Below are positions 59,301 through 64,000 of a stretch of 64,000 bases of DNA, in pieces (positions within the stretch are counted from its first letter, which is position 1; each line of letters starts with the position of its first letter). Position numbers and translations under genes: made by a program. Under the pieces are notes generated by a model. That model had not been told where the DNA came from, did no database searches, and was given only the letters and a program-made list of their open reading frames with translations. Origin of the DNA: Gerris lacustris (taxonomy: Eukaryota > Arthropoda > Insecta > Hemiptera > Gerridae); assembly GCA_951217055.1 (NCBI GenBank), contig OX578285.1, forward strand, positions 47,990,024 to 48,054,023. The letters run 5' to 3'.

Positions 59301-60939
59301 AACAAATTAGGCATTTGCCTCCCAAATCCCAGAGCTCTGGAATCCCGCAGTAAACAACGAAGGTAGCTCCTAAAAAGAAAACTGAGACCAATAGGAAATA
59401 ACTGTAAAGGCTATTGTATAAATGCCTTTCTTCGTGGTTTATATGTTCTTCGTCGAACAGCGTAGTGTTGAGACAGACTGCAGCCACATTCACCGGAGGA
59501 TCTTCGTCTTTGTGAACCCCAACACAGAATCTACAACACCAACAAAATAATACAAATTTAAGGGTCAATAAAATAGAATTAACAAATAATCTTTATCAGA
59601 AAAAAATATTTACTAGCGTTCTGATGACAAATAATTATCTTTAGGCCGCCACACAAGATCCGGATATCCGGAAAGATTTATCGGATCTGTTTTTCCAGTC
59701 TTTATTTTTCGATTGCTACACTGTCGGTCGGTAGAACTTTGTAATGTACCTTTAATAAGCAATATTATGGTTTATCCAGACAATTTTCTGGCTATTATTG
59801 TGCTACAAGTTGCCATTAAACGGCAGCAAAGAAGAATATGAAAGAGACGCATGCAAATTAAAATTGTAATTGGCTAATGGGAAGGGGGAGAAAAAATAGG
59901 GGAGGGAAGAAGTCTGTTGCATCAAGCTATTCTTGTTACCCTTCTTCTCCAGGCTTTTATAGTTTAAAACCCTATCTGATATATAAAATAACACAGTTTG
60001 TAGTGAAACACAGGAATCCAGCTAGAAATTTACTGAAAGGACAATCAAATATTTATAAAATGCCTGATTCTAGAATAATATGCTTCAAAGATATGCATAT
60101 CCTGGGTTGACACAATATTTTAATTGGAAAAATTATTAAAATAATATTTTGGACTTGACAAGAACAAAAAAGAGTGTCTGTTATTAAGAAGTAAACATGT
60201 CGTTTTGCATGTGCTTGGAGCACATTTATGATTAGTTAGTATTCATTAGAATTCATTTTTTGCACTGACCTAGCCTTGCTCTCAATAGCTTTATTAACGA
60301 ACAAGTAAATACTGCTGCTCTTTGTAAGACAGATGTGCCTGCCTAACTTTTTGAATCAGTTTGAGTCTCTTGAAAAGGATAGATAAAAATCGGTGATTTT
60401 AATTAGTCGTGCAGATCACTGAACTTTAATCTTATCAACTGTTTCGCTAAAGCCCAATTCTCTCCAATAGGAAATCCGTGAATCAAAAAATTTCACTCCG
60501 ATTCAGTCGTAATATAAGACTAATTTAACTGTTGCTGACAAATTATTTTACTACAAAGAGATCAATTTTAAGAGTCATCAATATCAATTTTAAGAGATCA
60601 ATTCTAAGCGATATTTTAATAAAATATTCCAAATAAAAAAACTTACTCTTCAGGAGGAATTATATATTCCATATCGAAATAACTACTGCCGACGACAAGG
60701 TGGCCATCTTTTATCGTGTAATCGAGAGTCTCATAAAGCAGAACATAGGTTGAGTTGTAGCATTTAAGAGACAGAGTTGAGCCATCAATGCAAACTGGCT
60801 TCTCACCGATGATGTAATTTTTACCACAGCAATCTCTCGCTAAGTGATTTGATGAGATCATCACTGGCAAGTAGATGACGATAAACCAGGATGATCTTAT
60901 CAAGGACCACATCGACATATTGTTTGATTGAGGCTACTC
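42926..60939 (-). CDS. Methuselah-like G-protein-coupled receptor, complete, seven coding exons
   Basis: Exons on the minus strand: 60939-60647 (ATG at 60918, in-frame TAG just upstream), 59530-59202, 53821-53743, 51838-51678, 46587-46440, 44047-43964 and 43130-42926 (TGA). Every junction is AG/GT and the phases give 425 residues. A signal peptide (1-~24) and short cysteine-containing ectodomain (to ~131) precede seven membrane segments: about 132-153, 163-182, 201-223, 238-259, 286-308, 333-356 and 358-378. Family hallmarks: CLICFVFSLALGYLSLF (TM2), FWTYFWLLSSFTWLSLISFN (TM3), VYFSGPMALFLFFN (TM5), MGLTWIFE (TM6), LNSLQG (TM7). The acidic C-tail is cytoplasmic. Methuselah receptors are arthropod secretin-like GPCRs with roles in stress and lifespan in flies. 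The ligand here is unknown. A 5' non-coding exon is implied by the acceptor at 60940. Confidence 0.93.
43480..43841. repeat. Foldback with ~140-bp arms
   Basis: 43480-43618 is mirrored by 43704-43841 (shared: TATTATTTAATTTGGGTCTT, CATCCCTTAATTGGGATATC, TTCTTTACCAGTAATTT) around an ~85-base unpaired centre. It is in intron 6 of the GPCR. No termini of a known family. Confidence 0.9.
43964..44047 (-). CDS. GPCR exon 6: TM6
   Basis: Acceptor TTTCGTAG|GAC, donor GATTT|GTAAGT. Translation TSLYLKLFLAMGLTWIFELA SFAFSLD. The GLTWIFE signature of methuselah TM6 is intact. 84 bases, too short to be found without the phase information of its neighbours. Confidence 0.93.
45290..45830 (+). pseudogene. 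Non-LTR retrotransposon (R2/R4-like) C-terminal relic
   Basis: Around 45360-45470 the frame gives YTGELRHLYTRCSREKKTPS HVLVYCP, recalling the C..C....ET.-HVL..C zinc-binding motif after the RT domain of R2/R4/NeSL-type elements. 45510-45615 gives SNSYADIIVYKENIKQALVI DPTVS, recalling the R-ADI-.......LDPT endonuclease-like motif. Several stops and frame changes intervene. Around 45700, KHGLREYQVKGL fits the following helix. Upstream sequence (44480-45290) may belong to the same copy but is too eroded to read. GPCR intron 5. Confidence 0.5.
46100..46372 (+). mobile_element. SINE body with A-rich tail
   Basis: It begins CCCCGTTCAATATTCACCCA GAATTG, sharing its start with the 5S-headed SINE at 39343 (CAATGTCCACCCAGTATTG, then ACAAATGGGAA). 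It continues through TTCAGGAGTAAAAGCCCCCG to a tail of AAATAAAATAAAAATAAATA. The RNA-polymerase-III promoter part is absent. GPCR intron 5. Confidence 0.6.
46440..46587 (-). CDS. GPCR exon 5: TM5 and third intracellular loop
   Basis: Acceptor TTTTTTTCAG|GGA, donor TCTAA|GTATAT. Translation GKTEVWVYFSGPMALFLFFN VLFFFSTTRLLWVHYKEARP. The YFxGP motif of methuselah TM5 is present. A basic loop (RIRRLRSK) follows. Confidence 0.93.
46812..47035. mobile_element. Small MITE with CTAGAC-rich body
   Basis: TTAAGCCTTGTCCACACTAG TAGACATGTTGC on the left is mirrored by GCAACGTGTCTACAAGTGTG GACGCTAG on the right. Many TCTAGAC/TAGACA/TGTCTA motifs lie inside and beyond (to 47085). The CACAC-type terminus after TTA suggests PIF/Harbinger. 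GPCR intron 4. Confidence 0.6.
47090..47378. mobile_element. Poly-G-bearing element fragment
   Basis: It shares CTCCCCCGGAAAATKTTGAA AATATGACCTCTCAAA with the 41450 element. It contains 27 consecutive G at 47328-47354 followed by CGACTCCGTGGCAACGACGC, comparable to GGGCGTCGTCTGCAG at 41706 in reverse. Ends not delimited. Confidence 0.5.
47775..48385 (+). repeat. GC-motif tandem array, ~11 units of 40-70 bp
   Basis: Each unit carries TGCAGGCTCGCTGCGCTCGC CTG or a variant (CACTACGCCCGCC, TTGCTGCCCTCGCC), then an AT-rich spacer usually ending TTTATTTAATAATATTAA. Units start near 47775, 47832, 47898, 47965, 48030, 48094, 48161, 48197, 48266, 48308 and 48365. The GC motif is close to palindromic (GGCTCGC...GCTCGCC versus GGCGAGC...GCGAGCC). 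GPCR intron 4, directly upstream of a LINE fragment. Confidence 0.9.
48420..48825 (+). pseudogene. LINE ORF2 C-terminal fragment
   Basis: Open from about 48430 to the stop at 48823. It reads KCFKDFSVLPVQLLHERSVL, then LTRSKSSHIVITPYCKKSKS, then YPKYLGPLYYNRLPIEMKQF. The layout (LP-..L....V.., R.........P..., ....Y.GP.LYN.LP.E.K) is that of the region after the RT domain in CR1/L2/jockey-type ORF2. The last ~45 codons read into repetitive sequence with GACCGACGGACAGACACACA and are probably not original coding. RT is missing, so it is a 5'-truncated dead copy. GPCR intron 4. Confidence 0.6.
48832..49889. other. Intron, nothing recognised
   Basis: Very AT-rich part of GPCR intron 4. Confidence 0.5.
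49890..50620 (+). repeat. Direct repeats with recurring GCGTTAC
   Basis: TTTTGACATTTTTATGTCTT ... GGCACATGAACTCGAAAAGC GTTACTAA (49893-49947) recurs at 50446-50498 with changes. GCGTTAC occurs seven times in 49937-50610. A CG-rich block (49968-50165) lies between. It might be a small retroelement with direct terminal repeats or a simple duplication. No product supported. Confidence 0.5.
50621..51677. other. Intron, nothing recognised
   Basis: The 51160-51480 stretch repeats short AGTCCGT/GTCCGTAT motifs. The rest is featureless. No domain in the open frames. Confidence 0.4.
51678..51838 (-). CDS. GPCR exon 4: TM4 and second extracellular loop
   Basis: Acceptor TATTTTCAG|GTA, donor TCAAG|GTAAGT. 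Translation YIIRHVSDKNLWLLYLAFGF GVPVAYQAGAVISHHLPSFL, ending GVCWFQ. The Cys in the GVCWF motif would pair with the Cys at the start of TM3 (CTAFGG), as in other family members. Confidence 0.93.
52373..52790. mobile_element. GC-rich PIF/Harbinger-type MITE
   Basis: Inverted ends GGCCCAATGCACTCAGAGCA GG and (reverse complement) GGCTCAATGCACGCAGAACA GG. The left flank is TTA and the right is TTG, so the duplication is imperfect. The body is rich in GGCGCGG/GGAGGCG in both orientations. GPCR intron 3. Confidence 0.65.
53743..53821 (-). CDS. GPCR exon 3: TM3
   Basis: Acceptor ACATTTCAG|GAT, donor TCAAA|GTAAGT. Translation FWTYFWLLSSFTWLSLISFN IWYQSK, the family's most conserved membrane segment. 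Its acceptor is 22 bases from the 3' end of the inserted LTR retrotransposon (53843), so the element lies almost on the splice site. Confidence 0.94.
53843..54066 (-). repeat. 3' LTR (224 bp)
   Basis: On the minus strand it begins TGTAGTGTTG and ends TATATAACA. It is identical to the 5' copy except for one base in AGAGGTGTTG versus AGAGGAGTTG. Confidence 0.96.
54067..54080 (-). other. Polypurine tract
   Basis: On the minus strand, AAGTAGGGGAGAC lies immediately before the 3' LTR, the usual primer for plus-strand DNA synthesis. Confidence 0.8.
54156..55184 (-). CDS. Retrotransposon integrase, downstream reading frame
   Basis: 342 codons from an internal ATG. The frame itself is open further upstream to overlap the preceding frame. 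The CC pair of the zinc domain is at 25 and 28 (SCNHC). The catalytic core shows D56 (HADYAGP), D111 (VTDNANIF) and E147 (NGLAER), a D,D35E spacing. A typical C-terminal region (LHMLKPAPKG; WQLGTVVKRLGRLHYLVQL) and a Pro-rich, basic tail (RRSSRIKK) follow. The TDNANIF loop departs from the usual SDNG-Q-F. The His pair of the zinc domain lies at the frame break and at least one His of the expected spacing is absent. As it stands the frame is not fused to RT, so it is probably not made in the normal way. Confidence 0.88.
   Translation of the reverse strand: MKAIARSICYWKGIDRDIESLVKSCNHCAEVHKQPTKAPLHHWEEPKEPWQRIHADYAGPYDGKHFLIVVDAKTKWLEINYQSSPPTSESTIKALKNIFTNQGIPFILVTDNANIFKSYEFTNFCRAQGIAQLFSAPNHPATNGLAERLVQTVKQKLKAMLNEHNGPIKEKLQEILFYYRVTPLADGKTPAEHHIGRILRTKLHMLKPAPKGIKPEEPEIKREFTVGLRVLSRNYVGNKKWQLGTVVKRLGRLHYLVQLDSGYKLKRHLDQLMYTECGKENKSDEHPDNYEKAENPEQRCIIAALPPPAPKIDEPPPLAVQPPTQTVRRSSRIKKAVTRMNL
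55190..58315 (-). CDS. Retrotransposon Gag-Pro-RT-RNase H polyprotein
   Basis: 1041 codons in one frame. Gag occupies roughly 1-290. Two CCHC zinc knuckles lie at about 295-335 (CLCCGNSNHVTNEC and CRKCNKPGHLAKVC). The aspartic protease motif DTGS is near 388. RT spans ~520-740 with LDISRAYLHI and YFDD near 680. RNase H has CDASPYG near 830, HLDKEATAI and TDNKPL, and ends about 945 at HVDYLSR. The frame then runs into the start of the integrase zinc domain and stops (TAG TAA) at 55190. The protein would bind genomic RNA and copy it into DNA inside cytoplasmic particles. No separate Gag stop or frameshift is seen, so Gag and Pol are one polyprotein here. Confidence 0.94.
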   Translation of the reverse strand: MTEIDAAAQAAILLALKQQGEALTSIIRTLSNKTALSSTSNPVSHTLMSHSVTFEIYNKDEDFSVYRERLENFFRLRQLTAETDDVRDAKQQILLNCIGSQTYKLLSSLCAPKKPNDLSYTEIIQLLEKQLCPTINVFTERHKFLSRVQLKNENLSAYIAALKLSAQKCNWECSSCKQQIDSVFIAQFIRGLSDVYIREKILQMGATETADLKKVMELALNIEAARKENEEEYKKHSTYDNINKIHGANAEINKLGRSNRQNKAQQENAKIANKQSYNNYNNPYQNKQNKEFMYKGLCLCCGNSNHVTNECRSKHKLRCRKCNKPGHLAKVCFSGNKNQNQQNKPPSKVKTVEYDSDDSGDQYYINNINSNKKILIDLYINNKLQPFELDTGSPVSILSERDLNKLNFKEIKLKPCTTKFKAYNGTAIKPVGIANVNISFKGKTLLGELYIVSENFSPIMGREWIKSLNILHLDCMHNHNDKINAIQPENSKNIDAILHAYKSIFDETAGVIPNAEVTLQLRDDAKPIFSKPRPVPFALLPKVNEELDALEKQGIIEKIEYCPWGTPLVIVPKADNKGVRLCADYKVTVNKQLVDAHHPIPKIQELFTKLKNGSYYCVLDISRAYLHIKLDKKSAQIAAISTHRGTYLAKRLFFGLKTAPSLFHSILDPILNSLDGCLSYFDDIVIQGCTLKECEQNLIKCLDQLKKFNIHLNKLKCRFFVRQVRYLGYIISEKGLEKDPEKVSAIMATPAPKNVEEVRSFTGLALFYCNFIPRASELLHPITNLLKKDVKFKWTKACDQAFIKIKEELASDRVLIPYDPELPLVLECDASPYGLGAILSNEVNGVLKPIHFISRTLTNAEKNYSHLDKEATAIFWATKKLFQYLYGKEFTLITDNKPLESIFNPAKSLPAITALRLTRYALFLRQFDYKIKHRSAAQHTHVDYLSRAPVTSVKQDIVDESYELEQNTINQLCISEAITAKVVKKETDKDEELSVFREELLTRSIKENIEFSVHQGIVMKRGRVVIPRSLQQAVLNEFTLV
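58459..58469 (-). other. Primer-binding site (tRNA-Ser type)
   Basis: TGGCGACGAGG starts three bases after the 5' LTR. It is complementary to the 3' end CCTCGTCG+CCA of tRNA-Ser(GCU) as I remember that tRNA. The match ends after 11 bases. Confidence 0.7.
58473..58696 (-). repeat. 5' LTR (224 bp)
   Basis: Direct repeat of 53843-54066 with one mismatch. TG...CA ends. Confidence 0.96.
59202..59530 (-). CDS. GPCR exon 2: end of ectodomain, TM1 and TM2
   Basis: Acceptor GTTGTAG|ATT, donor TTCG|GTACTT. It starts FCVGVHKDEDPPVNVAAVCL, with the FCV motif that closes methuselah ectodomains, and an NTT glycosylation site. TM1 (YSYFLLVSVFFLGATFVVY) and TM2 (GKCLICFVFSLALGYLSLFA) follow. It ends in WLCTAFG at the start of TM3. 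Confidence 0.93.
59531..60646. other. GPCR intron 1, nothing recognised
   Basis: Contains inverted CCGGATATCCGG (59660) and AT-rich sequence. No repeat or reading frame supported. Confidence 0.5.
60647..60939 (-). CDS. GPCR exon 1: signal peptide and ectodomain
   Basis: Coding starts at 60918. An in-frame TAG lies 18 bases upstream in the same exon, so no longer N-terminus is possible from this exon. Residues 1-24 (MSMWSLIRSSWFIVIYLPVM...) form a signal peptide. The rest has paired and single Cys (DCCGKN, PVC, LKCYNST), an NST site and ends IIPPEE. The donor is GAAGA|GTAAGT. The acceptor-like TTTATTTACAG|GAG at 60940 implies a further 5' UTR exon upstream. Confidence 0.85.
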
Positions 60940-61084
60940 CTGTAAATAAAAGAAAAGAATGAACATCAGTATCATACGACAAATGTTATGTGTTTTGTGA
61001 CGGTAATAGTTTTGTTTCTAGTATTGGCAACTCTTTAGGGCAGCCATAAAAAGTTTAGTTTAAAATGGGACAATGGAATTGGAG

Positions 61085-61109
61085 AGGGGGGGGGGGGGGG
61101 GGGGGGGGG
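61085..61109 (+). repeat. Poly-G run (25 G)
   Basis: Uninterrupted G-run followed by CTATTGCAGCCCACAG. Confidence 0.97.
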
Positions 61110-61408
61110 CTATTGCAGCCCACAGTCAAAAGGAGCGGTCTGGGCCGAGAAAATGTTGGGCTTTTTAAGGAAACATATATGCATTATTTAGATACAATTT
61201 TTCCTTTTCGAAATCAATTGGTAAATCAGCAGTAGGGTGGAAGGAGCAACGCCTTGGTTCAAAGGACAGAGCAACAGACATTTCATAGTTTCTATTAATA
61301 GATTAAGATCTAATCACGGTATTTGTAATTTATATTGGAAAAAAATAAACAAACCTGAGTCAAGCTTATGCTCTACAAGTAATCTAGAAGAAGACCTTGA
61401 ACACATAA

Positions 61409-61746
61409 GGCGGCTTTCACACTGCGCGCGAGACCGATTCCGTTTGAGAAGCAAATGCATGTATTATCATGAAGCTATTCACATTAAACGCCGAGCGAGC
61501 CTGGGCCAAGTAAGACCGAGCGAGATCGAGCCGACTTGGGCGTTTTTTCGAGCGTTTTTGTTAGCTAAACGTTTTCAGCGACCGAAAACGCTTAGCTCAA
61601 AAACGCCCGAGTCGGCTCGGTCTTACTCGGTCTTGCTCGGCCCGGTCTCGCTCAGCATTTATAGTGAATAGACTATACTAATACATGTATTTGTTTCTCA
61701 AGCGGAGTCGGCCTCGCTCGGTCTTACACGCAGTGTGAAAGCCGCC
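61409..61746. mobile_element. PIF/Harbinger-type MITE, TAA-flanked
   Basis: Ends GGCGGCTTTCACACTGCGCG and ...CGCAGTGTGAAAGCCGCC, with TAA on both sides (61406-61408 and 61747-61749). The GC-rich body contains a second mirrored section (AAAACGCCCGAGTCGGCTCG against CGAGCCGACTTGGGCGTTTT). The long open frame through it is a by-product of this composition. Confidence 0.85.
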
Positions 61747-61794
61747 TAATAACGATTTGTAAAAAATATTCTGGCCAAAGAGAGACACTTTTAA

Positions 61795-62752
61795 CCCTAG
61801 AAAGCTAACCTGGAGTCAAAATGACTCCCATTTTTTTTTCAACTACGAATGCACGGTGTCTGTAAAACACAGAACTCCCACATCTCAGCTATGCTATCTC
61901 CCACCCTTGAATGACCCTTCTACACTTCTATCAGTTTCACATTCAGATTCTAAAGAGGACATATCGTTTGTTTTTCTGCAGTCACGGAGTCATTTTGACT
62001 CCTGTTTAGTCTTACACGTAAATATTTTGTAGGTCATTTTGACGCAGAATAGTATTTTTTAGAATAGTATGTCGTGTTTTTGTTTATTTTGGCATTTTAA
62101 ATCTTATAAATTAAATATTATATAACTTTTAATTCAATAATTATTTTAAATTAAAGGTAATATAATTGTAATTTATTCATTTATAAGTTTAAATTGTTAT
62201 ATTTTTTTTTGTCGTTATATAAGTTAATAGAATATGAATATAGTCAAATAATGGAGAAAAAATACAATGATCTAAACGACATTTATCACTTGATGAAGGA
62301 AATGACCGATTATGAAAAAGAGCGTATTCGACAATAATGGTGACGGTTGTGATTTGGACCCTGATTTGAAAATAGAAAATGCCTTTTTTGATCCCATCAG
62401 TGATGATGAGGAAAATGATAAATTAATTGAAACAATTTACGAAATAGAAAAACCAAAGGAAAGGAAAGAAAAAAGTTACATAAAAAAAAGTAAATAAACC
62501 ACTCCGGTAGATAACAATACCGGATATGTAATAGTAGTCCTGATTGAAAAACCGGAATTAAAAGGAAAAAATTGTTTTTTTATGGGAAACAAAGCACCTA
62601 AGTGTCCCTTCAACTAGCACTAAAACGTGTAAAAAAAATATTCTACATATTAGGCCTTTATATTTTAATAAAACTGGGTATAATAGATTTGGGAGTCAAT
62701 ATGACTCAAGGTTAGTCTTAAGAGGTTAAAAAATATGGTTAGCGTTCTAGGG
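61795..62752 (+). mobile_element. piggyBac-like element, TTAA-flanked
   Basis: Ends CCCTAGAAAGCTAACC and (reverse complement) CCCTAGAACGCTAACC, with TTAA on each side (61791-61794 and 62753-62756), exactly the piggyBac pattern. GGAGTCA-spacer-TGACTCC palindromes recur inside. It keeps only a short N-terminal part of a reading frame, so it is non-autonomous. Confidence 0.88.
62250..62497 (+). pseudogene. piggyBac-type transposase N-terminal remnant
   Basis: ATG at 62250 opens MEKKYNDLNDIYHLMKEMTD YEKERIRQ then a TAA. Another frame from 62312 continues KKSVFDNNGDGCDLDPDLKI and an acidic PISDDEENDKLIETIYEIE, ending in a lysine-rich stretch. Acidic, poorly conserved N-termini followed by DDE domains are usual in piggyBac transposases. 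Here the catalytic domain is deleted. The assignment rests on the terminal repeats around it. Confidence 0.5.
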
Positions 62753-62756
62753 TTAA

Positions 62757-64000
62757 ATAATGATTTTAATTCAAAATCTATAGAATCCCATTTAATTATT
62801 TATCTATTTTATCAAGTAGATCTCCTCCTTTATATAAAATGTTGTATTCCTTCCTAAATAGTATAAAACTTAGTATATAAGAAACATTTATTATAATGAA
62901 AATATGGCTGTATTTTTCTGTATGGCCGATTTTTTGGCTGTGTAGCCAATGCCAAAAATAAAAATAAAAAATCAGCAGTATTTGGCCCACCTATTTCGTA
63001 CTGTCTGATTTACATTACATTTATTTTAAACTGTCCTTTTTTACTTGATTTGTACCGTTTACAGGATCTGTACATTATAAAAACGATTTTGTTCGTGTCA
63101 TCACGATAAATCCAATAGTTTGTTTCTTTTTTTAAAAAAAACAAACAACATAAAGTGTCACGTTTTAGGAAAATTTAGAAATAGGGGGGCATATAGTGCA
63201 GATTTAATATAGCATATTATAGCATATTTATTTATTATATATTATTATATTATTTATTATAGATTATTATAGCATATTCCTTATGATTTTGAAAAGGGGA
63301 GGAGGGGGGGGGGGACACTAGGTCTTTACACAAAGTATTTTTATTAACAAATGACAAGTTTCGGCTACTTAATAATCTTCAGATTCTAAATTAGTTGTTC
63401 ACAATAGCATGTATCGTTATCGAATGATCGAGATTCACTTAATGATGAGTAAATATCACACAGTTGATAAGCAAACCCTGGATAAATAACATATTTATCA
63501 AGATTGGAAACGTCTTCAACTCATTAAGTCTGTACCTTGGAAGTAAAAGGGCCAATGTCCAAATTTTACGTTTTGGAGATAATATGTGATAGAGATATGT
63601 CTACTTAGCAGTAAAAATGCCAATGTGCGCACATAGGCATTTTTACTACTTACTCACTTATACTGAAAAGGGCCTAAGTCCGGACATAGGCCCTATATTG
63701 CCTTCTTACAGGGACATAGGCCGGTTTCACTCTGAGACTGATAGCTACTCCCTCTCACTCACCCTCAATAGTTTATGTTTAAATTAAAACCTTCCACATT
63801 GAACCATATACCATATTTACAGTTTTGTCTTCTCATTGCGTCTACCTCGTGCTTGTCCATAGTGTCATTACCTATTCACTTGTCAGTGTATTATTTGTTT
63901 TATCTTATTATTACACCTTGTTAAAAAGATTTTCAAATGTGGCCAAAATGTAGGCAAATAATATTTCGCCTCAAAAAGAACATGTTTACTGGGAGATTTT
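62757..64000. other. No gene seen; local inverted repeats
   Basis: AT-rich. 63183-63270 is a TATTA-rich run and 63298-63314 a G-run. AGTAAAAATGCC...GGCATTTTTACT (63610-63647) and GGGCCTA-GTCCGGACATAGGCCC (63669-63693) are hairpin-forming and related to each other and to CCAATGTCC (63552). Nothing coding. Confidence 0.5.

Noticed and set aside
61237..61671. A 144-codon open frame on the plus strand.
   Set aside because: It runs through a GC-rich, mirrored MITE body and has no domain. Long open frames are expected in such sequence.

Overview
The window is AT-rich arthropod nuclear DNA, most likely from an insect. It carries parts of two intron-rich protein genes embedded in very dense transposon debris. 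Reasons for the call: GT-AG introns, a methuselah-like GPCR (an arthropod family), and remnants of Ty3/Gypsy, LINE, mariner, pogo, PIF/Harbinger, hAT and piggyBac elements plus a 5S-derived SINE. I cannot name the species. No bacterial or CRISPR-like feature is present.

Layout. 1-11.9 kb: no recognised host gene. It holds a LINE tail (2.1 kb), a pogo-type element (4.4-5.2 kb), a 65-bp minisatellite with higher-order structure (7.3-8.0 kb) and several perfect inverted repeats. 12.0-12.6 kb: a PIF/Harbinger derivative. 12.8-31.8 kb, plus strand: ten in-frame exons of a TTC5 (Strap) homologue, with TPR repeats followed by the TTC5-type C-terminal OB-fold domain, ending in a stop and AATAAA. The start-codon exon was not found, and the first ~117 residues do not resemble the TTC5 N-terminus I know. 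Its introns hold a 20-bp minisatellite, a 1.08-kb palindrome, two hAT-like elements, PIF/Harbinger derivatives and two copies of a hairpin-rich dispersed repeat. 32.7-42.6 kb: intergenic transposon relics (DD41D mariner pieces, a palindromic mariner, a Harbinger, a 5S-derived SINE, poly-G elements and a third copy of the hairpin repeat).

42.9-60.9 kb, minus strand: a complete seven-coding-exon methuselah-like GPCR (425 residues) whose splice phases all agree. Intron 2 contains a 4.85-kb Ty3/Gypsy LTR retrotransposon (53843-58696) in the same orientation as the gene. Its LTRs differ at one base in 224, its target duplication is ATATA, and it has a tRNA-Ser-type primer site. Its pol is broken between RNase H and integrase. 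Other introns hold Harbinger MITEs, a foldback, SINE and LINE remnants and a GC-rich tandem array. 61.4-62.8 kb: a TAA-flanked Harbinger MITE and a TTAA-flanked piggyBac-like element with repeated subterminal palindromes.

The two host genes point away from each other's 5' ends (their 3' ends face across 31.8-42.9 kb) and show no functional link. The most distinctive material is structural: an unusually high number of inverted-repeat or foldback sequences, and a three-copy family that pairs two hairpins with a shared short reading frame. I saw no clear new multi-gene system.
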